Part shown: positions 43,501 to 50,597 of the stretch, piece by piece
Layout of the letters: every line of letters begins with the position of its first letter
Numbering within the stretch: position 1 is the first letter of the stretch
Position numbers and translations under genes: made by a program
The notes under the pieces: model-generated
The model's input: only the letters and a program-made list of their open reading frames with translations
The model's database searches: none
Told to the model about the DNA's origin: nothing
Assembly: GCF_900176135.1 (NCBI RefSeq)
Contig: NZ_FWWW01000082.1
Location: forward strand, 81,554 to 145,553
Origin: Hymenobacter roseosalivarius DSM 11622
GTDB taxonomy: Bacteria; Bacteroidota; Bacteroidia; Cytophagales; Hymenobacteraceae
Direction: 5' to 3'
Length of the DNA: 64,000 nt

Positions 43501-44069
43501 CGCCGTCGCTTCAGCGCCGCCCGAATCTGGTTGAAGCCGGCGTAAATCGTGGAGATGTTGTCGATGATGCGCGTGGTCTGGGTCGGGTCCTCAATAGTGA
43601 GGTTGCTGACCACTTCGATCAGTAATTCCAGCTCCGCCGACACGGCGTTGGCTTCTTTCTCGCGCTCGTTGGCTTCCGTTACCTTCTGAATTTTTTCAAT
43701 GCCGTCGGCAATGGCCTGCACGCGCACGGCGTAGGGCTGCAAGGCGTCGGGTTGAAGCAGAAAATCAACGGTTTGCCCGGCAACCTGCTTGGTGTTTTGT
43801 ACTAAATCGGCAGCGTATTTTTCAATGGCCGGCGCATCCGCGTAGCGCAATTCCTTTAGCGAAATAACCTCGCCCCGCACCGTGCGCAATTCGGCCAGCA
43901 GGCGCACGTAGTCGTTCACGTCCTGCGCCGACGTGCGCTTGATCCGCCCCATCAGCTCATCCGCTTTCGCGAACACACGCTGCGTCTCAGCACCCGTGCT
44001 TTTGCGGATGCTTACTACTTTCTCGAACTCCTCCACCGCCGCGTGGGCCGCCTGCCGAATCGCCTGCAA
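40512..44069 (-). CDS. AAA+ ATPase, C-terminal portion of a DUF3686-AAA protein (frameshifted)
   Basis: This 1185-codon frame (TTG start) contains long coiled-coil helices in the first half and an AAA+ domain in the second: Walker A Pro-Pro-Gly-Tyr-Gly-Lys-Thr-Thr near residue 835, Walker B Val-Met-Ile-Tyr-Leu-Asp-Asp near 898 and sensor-1 Asn in Met-Ala-Gly-Asn-Pro-Tyr. Proteins of this family are large single chains annotated as DNA repair ATPases. The upstream frame (44015-45484) supplies the missing N-terminal part and overlaps by 55 bases in another phase, which points to a one-base loss near 44075 in an ancestral gene. A short AT-rich segment at about 42178-42290 encodes a low-complexity Asn/Gln/Lys/Thr stretch that looks inserted. 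A CTGGGGGGC copy is at 41055, and others are at 42322, 42474 and 43344. Confidence 0.75.
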   Translation of the reverse strand: MQAIRQAAHAAVEEFEKVVSIRKSTGAETQRVFAKADELMGRIKRTSAQDVNDYVRLLAELRTVRGEVISLKELRYADAPAIEKYAADLVQNTKQVAGQTVDFLLQPDALQPYAVRVQAIADGIEKIQKVTEANEREKEANAVSAELELLIEVVSNLTIEDPTQTTRIIDNISTIYAGFNQIRAALKRRRHALAGTEAQAEFSAQMKLLEQALVNYLDLSDTPAKCEEYSTKLQVQLEELGGKFPEFDEFLAQLSTRREEVYEAFESRKVSLVEARNQRASSLLQSAERVLKAVQTRLGRLTTVAEINGYFAADLMVEKVRQTVRDLLALGDPVKADDLQSRLKTVKEDALRQLKDRAELFVDGGQALKFGPYAFTVNTQPLELTMVLRDGDLHYHLTGTNFFQKITEPAFLAARAVWDQTVVSENQEVYRGEYLAWLILQAAAQPAPAHDGVPAVLSLTELAHLTTAELTTHVQQFMAPRYAEGYLKGVHDHDAALLLEALVRLTRTANLLRYPTDVRAAAALFWQKFAPQDRKATWQRQMQGIAVLLQVFPDSREFAGLMAELQQAITEFAATTGLFLPPSLTEAGEYLFHELTRSINNEQLTITSLPTTKLTADNDQKPKTSNQKLITHPFVIADEAAQLYQLFQRSLQERRATEAYSASVAGLAEQPTAQVELIRQWLHAFLRQGEAAAGLHGYRDECAVLLATGGYAPQQIIRTPLRETLTGLQGSHPHIQERKYTLNFPEFRRRLRHFTNMVVSQFEAFLELKKELLARFTADLRLSEFRPRVLSSFVRNKLIDEVYLPLIGANLAKQIGTAGEGKRTDLMGLLLLVSPPGYGKTTLMEYVANRLGLIFMKINGPAIGHAVTSVDPAQAPNSGAREELLKLNLAFEMGDNVMIYLDDIQHCNPEFLQKFISLCDAQRKIEGVYQGRAKTYDFRGRKVCVVMAGNPYTESGEQFRIPDMLANRADIYNLGDIIGDTADVFHLSYLENALTSNAVLSRLGGNLADVHPLIRLAQTGDGTGLNLTGNHSPEEVNEYVAVLQKLLRIRDVVARVNEEYIRSAAQANEYRTEPPFKLQGSYRNMSKLAEKVRPVMNDEETRTLLLTHYENEAQTLTSGTEANLLKLRELLGWLTPTEAERWEAIKDTFRRNLRTSSGGQLSQVLTQMENIAGGLSGIREALKRE

Positions 44070-45484
44070 CGGCTCAGGGCCTGGGCCGCTGGTTCGCGCA
44101 GCCAGTGATAGGTGTCGGTGAGGGTGGTCGTGAGGCGAATTAAATCCAGGTACAGGCCGGCGTAGCTGTCGTCTTTGCTAAGCAGGGTCAGGATTTCCTG
44201 CGCCTCGGCCATGGCCCGTACAATCTCCTTATTGCCAAGCTTATACAGATAAGAATCGGAGGTAACAGGCAGCTGAAAATCGGGTGCGACGTAGGGCGTC
44301 TGCCAGATCTGCACGGCGTGGTGTTTCTTGGCTTCGTCGTCGGCGCGGAAGTAGCACAGCTCGCCGTTGGCAAACAGCGCGTAGCCGTGGCAGCTAATCG
44401 GATTATTGACGCGTTGCGCAATTAAATTGTACGACAAAAGCAGATACGCGCCGTTGTCTTTGTTGTAAAAAACGTATAGAAAATCCTCGCCATTCGGCGA
44501 GGTAATACGCTTCTCAAAGAGCATGTGGCGCAGGCTGTTTTCGAACAGTTTTCCCGCGCCGGTTTGCAGGTAAAATCCATGCGGAAAAATCAGTCCTTGT
44601 CCATCAGGAAGCAGCACGCAGGCCTCGGCCAGCGCATCCAGACGCTGAGCCGTTTTTAGCTTTTCGTTGAAGAGAAAATGCCGATAATCCGGCTCCTTAT
44701 ACGGCCGGATTTTAAGCAGAACCAGGTTGCCGACGACGGCGTAATAAATCTCCGAATCGTCGAGGGTTTGGTCTTTATCCGCCACGGGTTCGGAGTAAAT
44801 TCCCTGGCCAGTTTCGGTGTTGTTTTCAACTTTAATGGTGAGGTCACCGTGGATGGTTTCCACAAAAACCTTGTCCTCGATGCTGATATGCGGGTATTTG
44901 CCAGCCCGCTGCATATCGCGGGTGGCGCGCTTCCAGGTAAACTCGTGCTGAGCCGGAAACGTGTACTCGTGGTCCGAGCGGTTGTCCAGATACGTTAGCG
45001 TATCACCCTGCAACAGCCACTTAAATGTCTTGATGTCGCTGGCGCTTTTGCCCACCCGAAACACCATAAACAAATGCGCCCCCAGCACCGCGAACTTCAC
45101 GAACTGGGTGTTCTTATAATAGCGGTATAAGTTGCGAAATTCCTCCACGAACTGGGGTGCCGAAATCAGCTCCAACCCCAGCGACCAAAACTCGTGATTC
45201 GTGTAGTCATACACTCCAAAAACATCGGCTACTTCCGGCTCCGCTTTCAGCCCGATCAGCACGTTGTAGCCAAACAAAAAATTGCCCCCCACGGGTACCA
45301 TATCCCACGGCACACAGTTGTTCTCGGTGGTGATACGACCGGTGCCGATCAGCTTGGTATCGATTGCACCAAATACGGCTTTGCGCTCAGCATTGAGCTT
45401 TTCTAACCGCAGGCGTAGGTCGCTGCCGCTGGTGGTCAGGCGGTTGCGCAGAATTTCGTAGGTGCCGGTTTCGAGTTGTTCCAT
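44015..45484 (-). CDS. DUF3686-type N-terminal portion of the large ATPase (frameshifted)
   Basis: I start at the ATG at 45484, because earlier codons read back into a repeat. The 489-codon frame opens Met-Glu-Gln-Leu-Glu-Thr-Gly-Thr-Tyr-Glu-Ile-Leu and has the DUF3686 pattern, including Val-Gly-Gly-Asn-Phe-Leu-Phe-Gly-Tyr-Asn and Leu-Pro-Asp-Gly-Gln-Gly-Leu-Ile-Phe-Pro-His-Gly-Phe-Tyr-Leu-Gln. DUF3686 is the N-terminal domain of very large AAA ATPases named for a suspected role in DNA repair. The end of this frame turns into basic nonsense (Cys-Arg-Arg-Phe-Gly-Arg-Arg) where the correct phase moves to the downstream frame. Read together, the two would make about 1660 residues. Confidence 0.7.
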   Translation of the reverse strand: MEQLETGTYEILRNRLTTSGSDLRLRLEKLNAERKAVFGAIDTKLIGTGRITTENNCVPWDMVPVGGNFLFGYNVLIGLKAEPEVADVFGVYDYTNHEFWSLGLELISAPQFVEEFRNLYRYYKNTQFVKFAVLGAHLFMVFRVGKSASDIKTFKWLLQGDTLTYLDNRSDHEYTFPAQHEFTWKRATRDMQRAGKYPHISIEDKVFVETIHGDLTIKVENNTETGQGIYSEPVADKDQTLDDSEIYYAVVGNLVLLKIRPYKEPDYRHFLFNEKLKTAQRLDALAEACVLLPDGQGLIFPHGFYLQTGAGKLFENSLRHMLFEKRITSPNGEDFLYVFYNKDNGAYLLLSYNLIAQRVNNPISCHGYALFANGELCYFRADDEAKKHHAVQIWQTPYVAPDFQLPVTSDSYLYKLGNKEIVRAMAEAQEILTLLSKDDSYAGLYLDLIRLTTTLTDTYHWLREPAAQALSRCRRFGRRPTRRWRSSRK

Positions 45485-45492
45485 ACGATGGA

Positions 45493-45615
45493 CCTCACCC
45501 CCCAACCCACGCCGCTTGATGCGCGGAATTCATCTGAGGAGGGGAGCTAGTTTTTAGCATTCTGGTTGTTAGAACTAGTTCCCCTCTCTTTGGGAGAGGG
45601 GGCTAGGGGGTGAGG
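45493..45615. repeat. CCTCACCCCC-type inverted repeat between ATPase and flotillin genes
   Basis: CCTCACCCCCCAACCC at the left pairs with GGGGGCTAGGGGGTGAGG at the right end, and an inner GGGGAGCTAGT/AACTAGTTCCCC pair lies inside. The loop word CGCTTGATGCGCG matches the element at 27101-27180. It fills most of the gap inside the otherwise tight gene cluster and could affect expression of the ATPase. Confidence 0.6.
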
Positions 45616-45628
45616 CAATCGTTGAAAG

Positions 45629-47797
45629 CTACTTCAAATCAATCGTGTGCACCTGCCTATCCGCAATGCCCAGCGCCTTGGCTGTACCGGCTAGCTGCGT
45701 AAGCATATCCCGAGTTGGCTGGTTGACGGCCTTGTTCATCAATTGGAGTAGCAAGGCCGACACGCTGAGGTTTTTTACGTCCTCCGATTTCAGGCCGAAC
45801 TGGGAGATAAACCGGTGCAGATTCGCCTTGAAATCACCGTTGCCATCGACGTGAAAAAACGCGTCTTTTACCGTGCCCAGCACTTCGCTGTTGTGTACGG
45901 TACGGTCTACCATTTTGCCTTTGGTGATGGAGCCGATAATCTGGTCGAAGAACATGGTTTCGCCGCCCACAATGTCGATTTTGGCTGACTTGAGGGCCTC
46001 CGAAATAACGCCGGCCTGAGCGCTGGCAATGTCTTTTTGAATACTGATCTGGGCCAGCTCAATCGACTTGTCTTTGTCGAGACGGAGCTTGAATTCTTCG
46101 TGGTCTTTGCCCACGCCATCGAGCTTTTTCATGGCGTCGGCTTTGGCCTCGATGCCTTTGGCTTCTACGGCGTATTTGGCCTCGTCCACGCTGGCTTCGG
46201 CTAAGCCTTTCTTCTGCTCGGCGTCGGCGCGGGCCTCAATGATGCTGACTTCGGCCAAGCCTTTTTCGCGCTCCACTTTGGCGGCCACGAAACCTAGCTT
46301 TTCGTCGGCGTCTGCTTGGGCAATTGACTTCACCTGGATGGCGGCAGCCTCGGCCGTGGCTTGCAGTTGCAGCACGTTGGCTTCGCTTTCGCCTTCCTTC
46401 TGGCGGGCGGTGGCTTTGGCCTGCATTACCTGCGCTTCGGCCAGACCGACGGCGGTAGCTTTGCTGGCTTCGGCTTCGGCCATAACTCGGATGGCTTGGG
46501 CACGGTGGTCGGCGGACGACTTCTCGGCTTCGGCGTCGATGAGCAGCTGCTTGGCGCGGAACTCGGCGGCGTTTTTATCGGCTTCGGCGCCGCGGGTGAG
46601 CAATACGCCGGCTTCCTGGGCATCCTGCTCGGCCTTCGTGATGGCCACTTTCATCTGGCGATTAGCTTCGGCGAAGGCGCGGGTGTCTTTGATACGCTCC
46701 TCCTCCTCTACGGTCGCTTTCTCCACCGTAATCCGCTCGCGGATAATGCCTTGGATGTTCTTGCGCTCTTCTTCCAGGGCTTTTTCCTTCTCGATTTGAG
46801 CCAGGGCTACGATGCGCTCCCGCTCGTTTACTTCCAGGGCACGGGCCTGTTCTACGCGCTCCGTTTCAATAGCGTCGGTACGCTGCTTATTACGCTCGGC
46901 CACCAGAATCTGCCGGTCGCGGTTCTGCTCCGAAATCTTGATTTCTTCGTCAGCGATGATGCGGGCTTTCTCACCTTTCAGGCGCTCTTCGTGGCGCACT
47001 TTTTCGGTTTCGGCGTATTCCCGCGCCTTGATGTTGGCAATTTCGCGGCGCTGTTTTTCTTCATTTTCAGCCAACTGCTTTTCAAGCTGTAATATGGTTT
47101 CCTGGGCTTCCACATCCTGCTTCTTGATCGTTTTTTGCATATCACGCTCAATGAGGTTGGCCTGGATTTTCTGCTCCGAAGTCAGCGCGATAATTTTCTT
47201 GATGCCTTCCGCGTCCAGAATGTTATCCTGATTGAGCGAGGAGAGCGGAGTTTGCTCCAGGTAATCAATGGCGCAGTCGTCGAGCACGTAGCCGTTGAGG
47301 TCGGTGCCGATGATGCGCAGAATCTCTTGTTTGAACTGCTCGCGGGAGTTATACAGCTCAATAAAATCGAACTGCTTGCCCACGGTTTTCAGCGCTTCCG
47401 AAAACTTGGCGTCAAACAAATTTTCCAGAGCGGCAGGGTCAGAGGCGCGGCGCGTGCCGATGCTCTGGGCTACCTGCACCACGTCGTCCTGGGTCTTATT
47501 GACGCGCACGAAAAAGTTGACTTTTACATCGGCCCGCAGATTGTCCTTGCAGACCAGCCCTTCGGCCCCGGCGCGGGAAATAATAATGGTCTTGAGGGTG
47601 ATGTCCATCACCTCCAGCTTGTGGAGAATGGGCACGATAAAGATGCCCGAAAACGACACCCGCGTGTCGCCTAAGCCGGTGCGTACAAGGGCTTCGCCCT
47701 GCACGGCTTTCTGGTACATTTTGGCGATAACAGCCAAGAGTCCCAGCAACATAAAGCCGAGAATTAGAAGCACGGCCCAAGAAAGGGAAGCAGCCAT
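45629..47797 (-). CDS. YqiK-type flotillin
   Basis: The 722-residue protein has one N-terminal membrane helix (about residues 8-28), an SPFH/Band-7 domain (about 30-200) and a very long, highly charged coiled coil full of Ala-Glu-Ala repeats up to about residue 570, then a C-terminal region with Leu-Gln-Leu-Met-Asn-Lys-Ala. This is the layout of bacterial flotillins such as E. coli YqiK, which form large assemblies on the inner membrane and shape lipid domains. The neighbouring NfeD/YqiJ-like gene is the usual partner. Here it also sits with PspA and the DUF3686 ATPase, which suggests a shared membrane-maintenance role. Confidence 0.88.
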   Translation of the reverse strand: MAASLSWAVLLILGFMLLGLLAVIAKMYQKAVQGEALVRTGLGDTRVSFSGIFIVPILHKLEVMDITLKTIIISRAGAEGLVCKDNLRADVKVNFFVRVNKTQDDVVQVAQSIGTRRASDPAALENLFDAKFSEALKTVGKQFDFIELYNSREQFKQEILRIIGTDLNGYVLDDCAIDYLEQTPLSSLNQDNILDAEGIKKIIALTSEQKIQANLIERDMQKTIKKQDVEAQETILQLEKQLAENEEKQRREIANIKAREYAETEKVRHEERLKGEKARIIADEEIKISEQNRDRQILVAERNKQRTDAIETERVEQARALEVNERERIVALAQIEKEKALEEERKNIQGIIRERITVEKATVEEEERIKDTRAFAEANRQMKVAITKAEQDAQEAGVLLTRGAEADKNAAEFRAKQLLIDAEAEKSSADHRAQAIRVMAEAEASKATAVGLAEAQVMQAKATARQKEGESEANVLQLQATAEAAAIQVKSIAQADADEKLGFVAAKVEREKGLAEVSIIEARADAEQKKGLAEASVDEAKYAVEAKGIEAKADAMKKLDGVGKDHEEFKLRLDKDKSIELAQISIQKDIASAQAGVISEALKSAKIDIVGGETMFFDQIIGSITKGKMVDRTVHNSEVLGTVKDAFFHVDGNGDFKANLHRFISQFGLKSEDVKNLSVSALLLQLMNKAVNQPTRDMLTQLAGTAKALGIADRQVHTIDLK

Positions 47798-47899
47798 GAA
47801 AGTAGGGAATAGAAGTAGGAAATAAGAGAAAATCTGGTTTGTCGAAAGAGGAAAAAACAGCTGATTTTCAGCTTATGTAGGAGCAACCTGAACGGGCTG

Positions 47900-48298
47900 T
47901 CAGCCGACCTGAATACAAGGATTCAGCTGGCGCAACGCGGCAATAAATTCCTGCTTATCGCGGGGCGAAATCATCAGCTCGTCGTACTTGTTGTAGCTGA
48001 TTCTGAGACGGTCCAGGGAAGGCGCGGGCGAGCTAAGCGGGTTGTGGGTTTCGACGATGCGGGTGATGCTCTGAGTCGGAATTTTCCAACGCAGGAAGCT
48101 GCATTGTACCACCACTTGCTCCGGCGTAACCGTGTAGGTAGTGCTGAATAACATATGCAAAACAAAAGCCAGCGCCAGGAGCGAAAAAAAGCCCCCCAGC
48201 AGCGAAGCTCGTCCCTGCAAAACTATGCTGCTGCCTACCAGCACCAGGATTGGCGCAAAAATCCACCAGCTTATTTTGGCTTTAAACACGCGATTCAT
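47900..48298 (-). CDS. Small membrane protein with PH-like (DUF1200/bPH_4) domain
   Basis: The 132-residue protein has two hydrophobic helices near the N-terminus (about residues 10-50), then Tyr-Thr-Val-Thr-Pro-Glu-Gln-Val-Val-Val-Gln-Cys and Leu-Arg-Ile-Ser-Tyr-Asn-Lys-Tyr-Asp-Glu, the pattern of the bacterial PH-like domain once called DUF1200. Such domains are found at the membrane in stress-linked loci and their ligand is unknown. It lies 102 bp upstream of the flotillin gene and 32 bp downstream of the NfeD-like gene, so it is likely part of the same transcript. A CTGGGGGGC copy falls inside it (48191). Confidence 0.7.
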   Translation of the reverse strand: MNRVFKAKISWWIFAPILVLVGSSIVLQGRASLLGGFFSLLALAFVLHMLFSTTYTVTPEQVVVQCSFLRWKIPTQSITRIVETHNPLSSPAPSLDRLRISYNKYDELMISPRDKQEFIAALRQLNPCIQVG

Positions 48299-48330
48299 CG
48301 TCGTAAAAAGGGAAGGAGTGTGGTGACTTA

Positions 48331-48954
48331 TTACGCTTCGTAAGGCTCGATTAAATACACCCGACGCTGAGCATCGAAGTCGATAACCAGGGCTGTGTCG
48401 CCCTTGCGCAGCTCGGCGGCGGTGGAGGCCGCTTTTACATTAAGCATAAGTGGTGCTCCATCAATGCGGACGGCGGCCTGACCCAGCTTTTCGGCCGTGG
48501 CCGGCAGCAGCACCGTGCAGACTTTGCCGATAACTACTGCGCCGGCACTGTGGTCTTTTTCCAGCATAGCAAATAGCTTGACGAAGGGTAAGGTCAGGAA
48601 TTTGGCTAGGAACAGACTACCAATAAATAAGGGCAGCAGGAATACCAAACCAAGCAAAAATGATGTGTTACCTGTGTGGAAATTAACCAGGATGCTGCCC
48701 ACCCACAGCGGCAGCGCCATGAAACTCAGAAACATCATGAGTGGAATGCGGCCTAGGTTGAAGAAAGCCAGGACTCCGTTGAGCCAGTCAGCGCTCAGGC
48801 CATCGGCGTCGCCTTCTACCTCAATATCTAGGTCTAACGAGCTGATATCTAGAAGTCCGACGATGACCGTGATCCAGTACAGCAGCACGAACACCAGCAA
48901 GGCCGTGGGGGGCAAATTGGGTGGTGAAACAGCGGCTTGAAGAAGTTCGAACAT
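48331..48954 (-). CDS. NfeD/YqiJ-like membrane protein with OB fold
   Basis: The 207-residue protein has about three to four hydrophobic segments (roughly residues 18-35, 68-88, 96-122) and a C-terminal beta-rich part, with Lys-Gly-Asp-Thr-Ala-Leu-Val-Ile-Asp-Phe-Asp and Tyr-Leu-Ile-Glu-Pro, that fits the OB fold of NfeD/YqiJ proteins. These partner flotillins, here encoded two genes downstream. An Asp/Glu-rich loop (Ser-Leu-Asp-Leu-Asp-Ile-Glu-Val-Glu-Gly-Asp) lies after the first helix. A promoter-like TACCTTTA on the minus strand at 48973-48980 could give an extra start of transcription here. Confidence 0.75.
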   Translation of the reverse strand: MFELLQAAVSPPNLPPTALLVFVLLYWITVIVGLLDISSLDLDIEVEGDADGLSADWLNGVLAFFNLGRIPLMMFLSFMALPLWVGSILVNFHTGNTSFLLGLVFLLPLFIGSLFLAKFLTLPFVKLFAMLEKDHSAGAVVIGKVCTVLLPATAEKLGQAAVRIDGAPLMLNVKAASTAAELRKGDTALVIDFDAQRRVYLIEPYEA

Positions 48955-49015
48955 GAACGTAAGCTGGGCAGCTTAAAGGTAGAGGTAGTGAAATAGCCTA
49001 GACGGTCTGGAGGAT

Positions 49016-49231
49016 TTAAAATTGTGCTGATCGAAGTTGCCTCACTTCTTCTTCCAATTCCTCCGTCCGAGTCTTTAGTCGCCTTGCGTATCGGCCGTAA
49101 GTCAGGAGGCCCAGGGCAAAGCCGAAAGTCATTACAGCAGAAGTATTTAGTACATGCGTGATATGCAGACCTGCACCAATGACTATCACCAATACTGATA
49201 AATAATAGAGCGTTTTTTCTTGCTTATTCAT
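49016..49231 (-). CDS. Small two-helix membrane protein
   Basis: The 71-residue product has two hydrophobic segments (about residues 9-25 and 30-45) followed by a charged tail with Arg-Thr-Glu-Glu-Leu-Glu-Glu-Glu-Val-Arg-Gln-Leu, which looks like a short coiled coil. I recognise no family. It lies 61 bp upstream of the NfeD-like gene and 23 bp downstream of the pspA-like gene, on the same strand. The coiled tail could bind the PspA-like protein, in the way PspB/PspC-type partners do, but this is a guess. Confidence 0.55.
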   Translation of the reverse strand: MNKQEKTLYYLSVLVIVIGAGLHITHVLNTSAVMTFGFALGLLTYGRYARRLKTRTEELEEEVRQLRSAQF

Positions 49232-49254
49232 AAGTGAGGCCCGTAACCACGTGA

Positions 49255-49971
49255 TTATTTCGCTTCGTTGGTCAGGCCCAGTTTGGCCTTCAGTGCCTGC
49301 AATTCTTCGGCTGCTTTGCCTGCATTGGCGGTGCCCAGGGCTTTATTAATCTCCTGGTCGATGCTCTTGCTTTCGTTGGCAATTTCGCCGTAGGATTCGG
49401 CCAGTGCTTCTTCCACGGCAATCTTTTCTTTCATGCGCTCCAGCAAGGTTACCGTGCCAGAGGAGTCGAGCTGGGCGAGCTGCTTGTTGATGTTTTTGGT
49501 GGCGGCGCTCACCGTGGCGCGGGCTTTCAGGGTTTTCAGCTCATTTTCCCACTGGCTGATGGTTTGCTTGAGCGTCTGCACGTTCTGGTCCATCTGCGCG
49601 GCCGACTTCTCGAACTGGGCTTGGTTCTGGGCCGATAAGGCAGCCTGAGCTTCGTTTTCGGACTTTTTGAGCAGGGCTTCGCTGGCCAGGCGGTCGGCCT
49701 CGCTGGGGGGTAAATCACCTTTGTGGGCGCGCTGAAGCAGTAATACGGCTTTGTTTTCGTAGTCCAGGGCTTTGGCGCGGAAGCTTTCGCCCTCGTTGCG
49801 GGCCCGGATCACCATGGCTTTCACCTCGGCCAGGCCGTGCAGACTTTTATCAAGGTCCTGGCGCAGGTCGCGTAGGCCCTGCTCGGTCAGGTTGATGGGG
49901 TTTTCGAGTTGATTGACGGCGGCGTGCGCTTCGGATTGGCCAATTTTGAAAAGGCGGTTCAGGATATTCAT
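49255..49971 (-). CDS. PspA/IM30-family coiled-coil protein
   Basis: The 238-residue protein opens Met-Asn-Ile-Leu-Asn-Arg-Leu-Phe-Lys-Ile-Gly-Gln-Ser-Glu-Ala-His-Ala, the amphipathic membrane-binding helix of PspA-like proteins, with Leu-Glu-Asn-Pro-Ile-Asn-Leu-Thr-Glu-Gln-Gly-Leu-Arg-Asp-Leu soon after (Pro25-like position of the family). The rest is almost entirely coiled coil. PspA/IM30/Vipp1 proteins form ESCRT-III-like rings and rods on damaged membranes and limit leakage. The length and start fit the YjfJ-like branch. It is 11 bp downstream of the YbjN/YjfI-like gene, so both are expressed together. Confidence 0.85.
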   Translation of the reverse strand: MNILNRLFKIGQSEAHAAVNQLENPINLTEQGLRDLRQDLDKSLHGLAEVKAMVIRARNEGESFRAKALDYENKAVLLLQRAHKGDLPPSEADRLASEALLKKSENEAQAALSAQNQAQFEKSAAQMDQNVQTLKQTISQWENELKTLKARATVSAATKNINKQLAQLDSSGTVTLLERMKEKIAVEEALAESYGEIANESKSIDQEINKALGTANAGKAAEELQALKAKLGLTNEAK

Positions 49972-49982
49972 CGTGGTAAAGG

Positions 49983-50390
49983 TTAGACGGTGACGGGTTT
50001 AGAAAACTGAATCAATTCGTCGGCGAACTCACTGAGCAGCAGCCCCAGCGAGTTGACCACAGCTTCCAGCTCAACCAGATCCAGCGTTTCGATTTGGAGA
50101 GTATCGCGGAAGATGAGGCGGTGACCGGTTTCGTCGAGGGCAAAGGCACCATGAATGATGTCGCGGTTTTTCTGCAATAGGCGCTGGTACACTTCCAGCG
50201 AAGGCGCGGGCAGCTCCAGCAGGTATTGTTCCAGAATCAGGAGGGGGTCACCGCAGCCAATAACCAGGTTTTTGATGCCCAGCTCGGGTTTGTCCACCAC
50301 AAAAATTCCATCCTGCTCCTCGGCGTGGCAGATGTCGAAGCCCAGCTCCAACAGAAAATCCTTAATCTTAAAAAAGTAGTGGTTGGTCAT
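49983..50390 (-). CDS. YbjN/YjfI-like (DUF2170-type) protein
   Basis: I place the start at 50390, ahead of Thr-Asn-His-Tyr-Phe-Phe-Lys-Ile; the longer frame adds a hydrophobic piece without family match. The 135-residue protein has the fold pattern of YbjN and type III secretion chaperones: helix, long sheet with Ile-Phe-Val-Val-Asp-Lys-Pro-Glu-Leu, then Ile-His-Gly-Ala-Phe-Ala-Leu-Asp-Glu-Thr-Gly and a final helix. In other bacteria a DUF2170 (YjfI) gene precedes a pspA-like yjfJ gene, which matches the order here. It is the first gene of the cluster and probably helps the PspA-like protein. The exact family name is uncertain. Confidence 0.6.
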   Translation of the reverse strand: MTNHYFFKIKDFLLELGFDICHAEEQDGIFVVDKPELGIKNLVIGCGDPLLILEQYLLELPAPSLEVYQRLLQKNRDIIHGAFALDETGHRLIFRDTLQIETLDLVELEAVVNSLGLLLSEFADELIQFSKPVTV

Positions 50391-50548
50391 GGCAGGAAGG
50401 AAGCTGAGGGGCAAAAACATAAAAGCGGAAGGTAAGCAGGTTGATCGGAGTTCGAGCAAGCATATATCCGATTACTGGCTGGCTCAAAAAAATAGAACCC
50501 TCGCGAAGCTGGTTGTCGTTATTGTGGTAAATTTACGATACAACTTTA

Positions 50549-50580
50549 CTCAAAGTTTTAGACATGCTCAAAATTTGAGC
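50549..50580. promoter_or_regulatory. Two operator-like palindromes in the divergent control region
   Basis: GCTCAAAATTTGAGC (50566-50580) is a perfect 7+1+7 palindrome. A related, one-mismatch site CTCAAAGTTTTAG lies at 50549-50561. Their centres are 18 bases apart, close to two helical turns on one face of the DNA. They lie 18-49 bases ahead of the XRE-regulator start codon and within the region shared with the PspA-flotillin cluster. A repressor with an XRE helix-turn-helix is a natural candidate to bind here. Confidence 0.55.
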
Positions 50581-50597
50581 TATAAATATTTTTCCAC

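Noticed and set aside
44015..44085. Programmed -1 frameshift in the ATPase gene
   Set aside because: No slippery heptamer of the usual form is visible at the junction and no obvious pseudoknot follows. A single-base loss or read error explains the two frames more simply.
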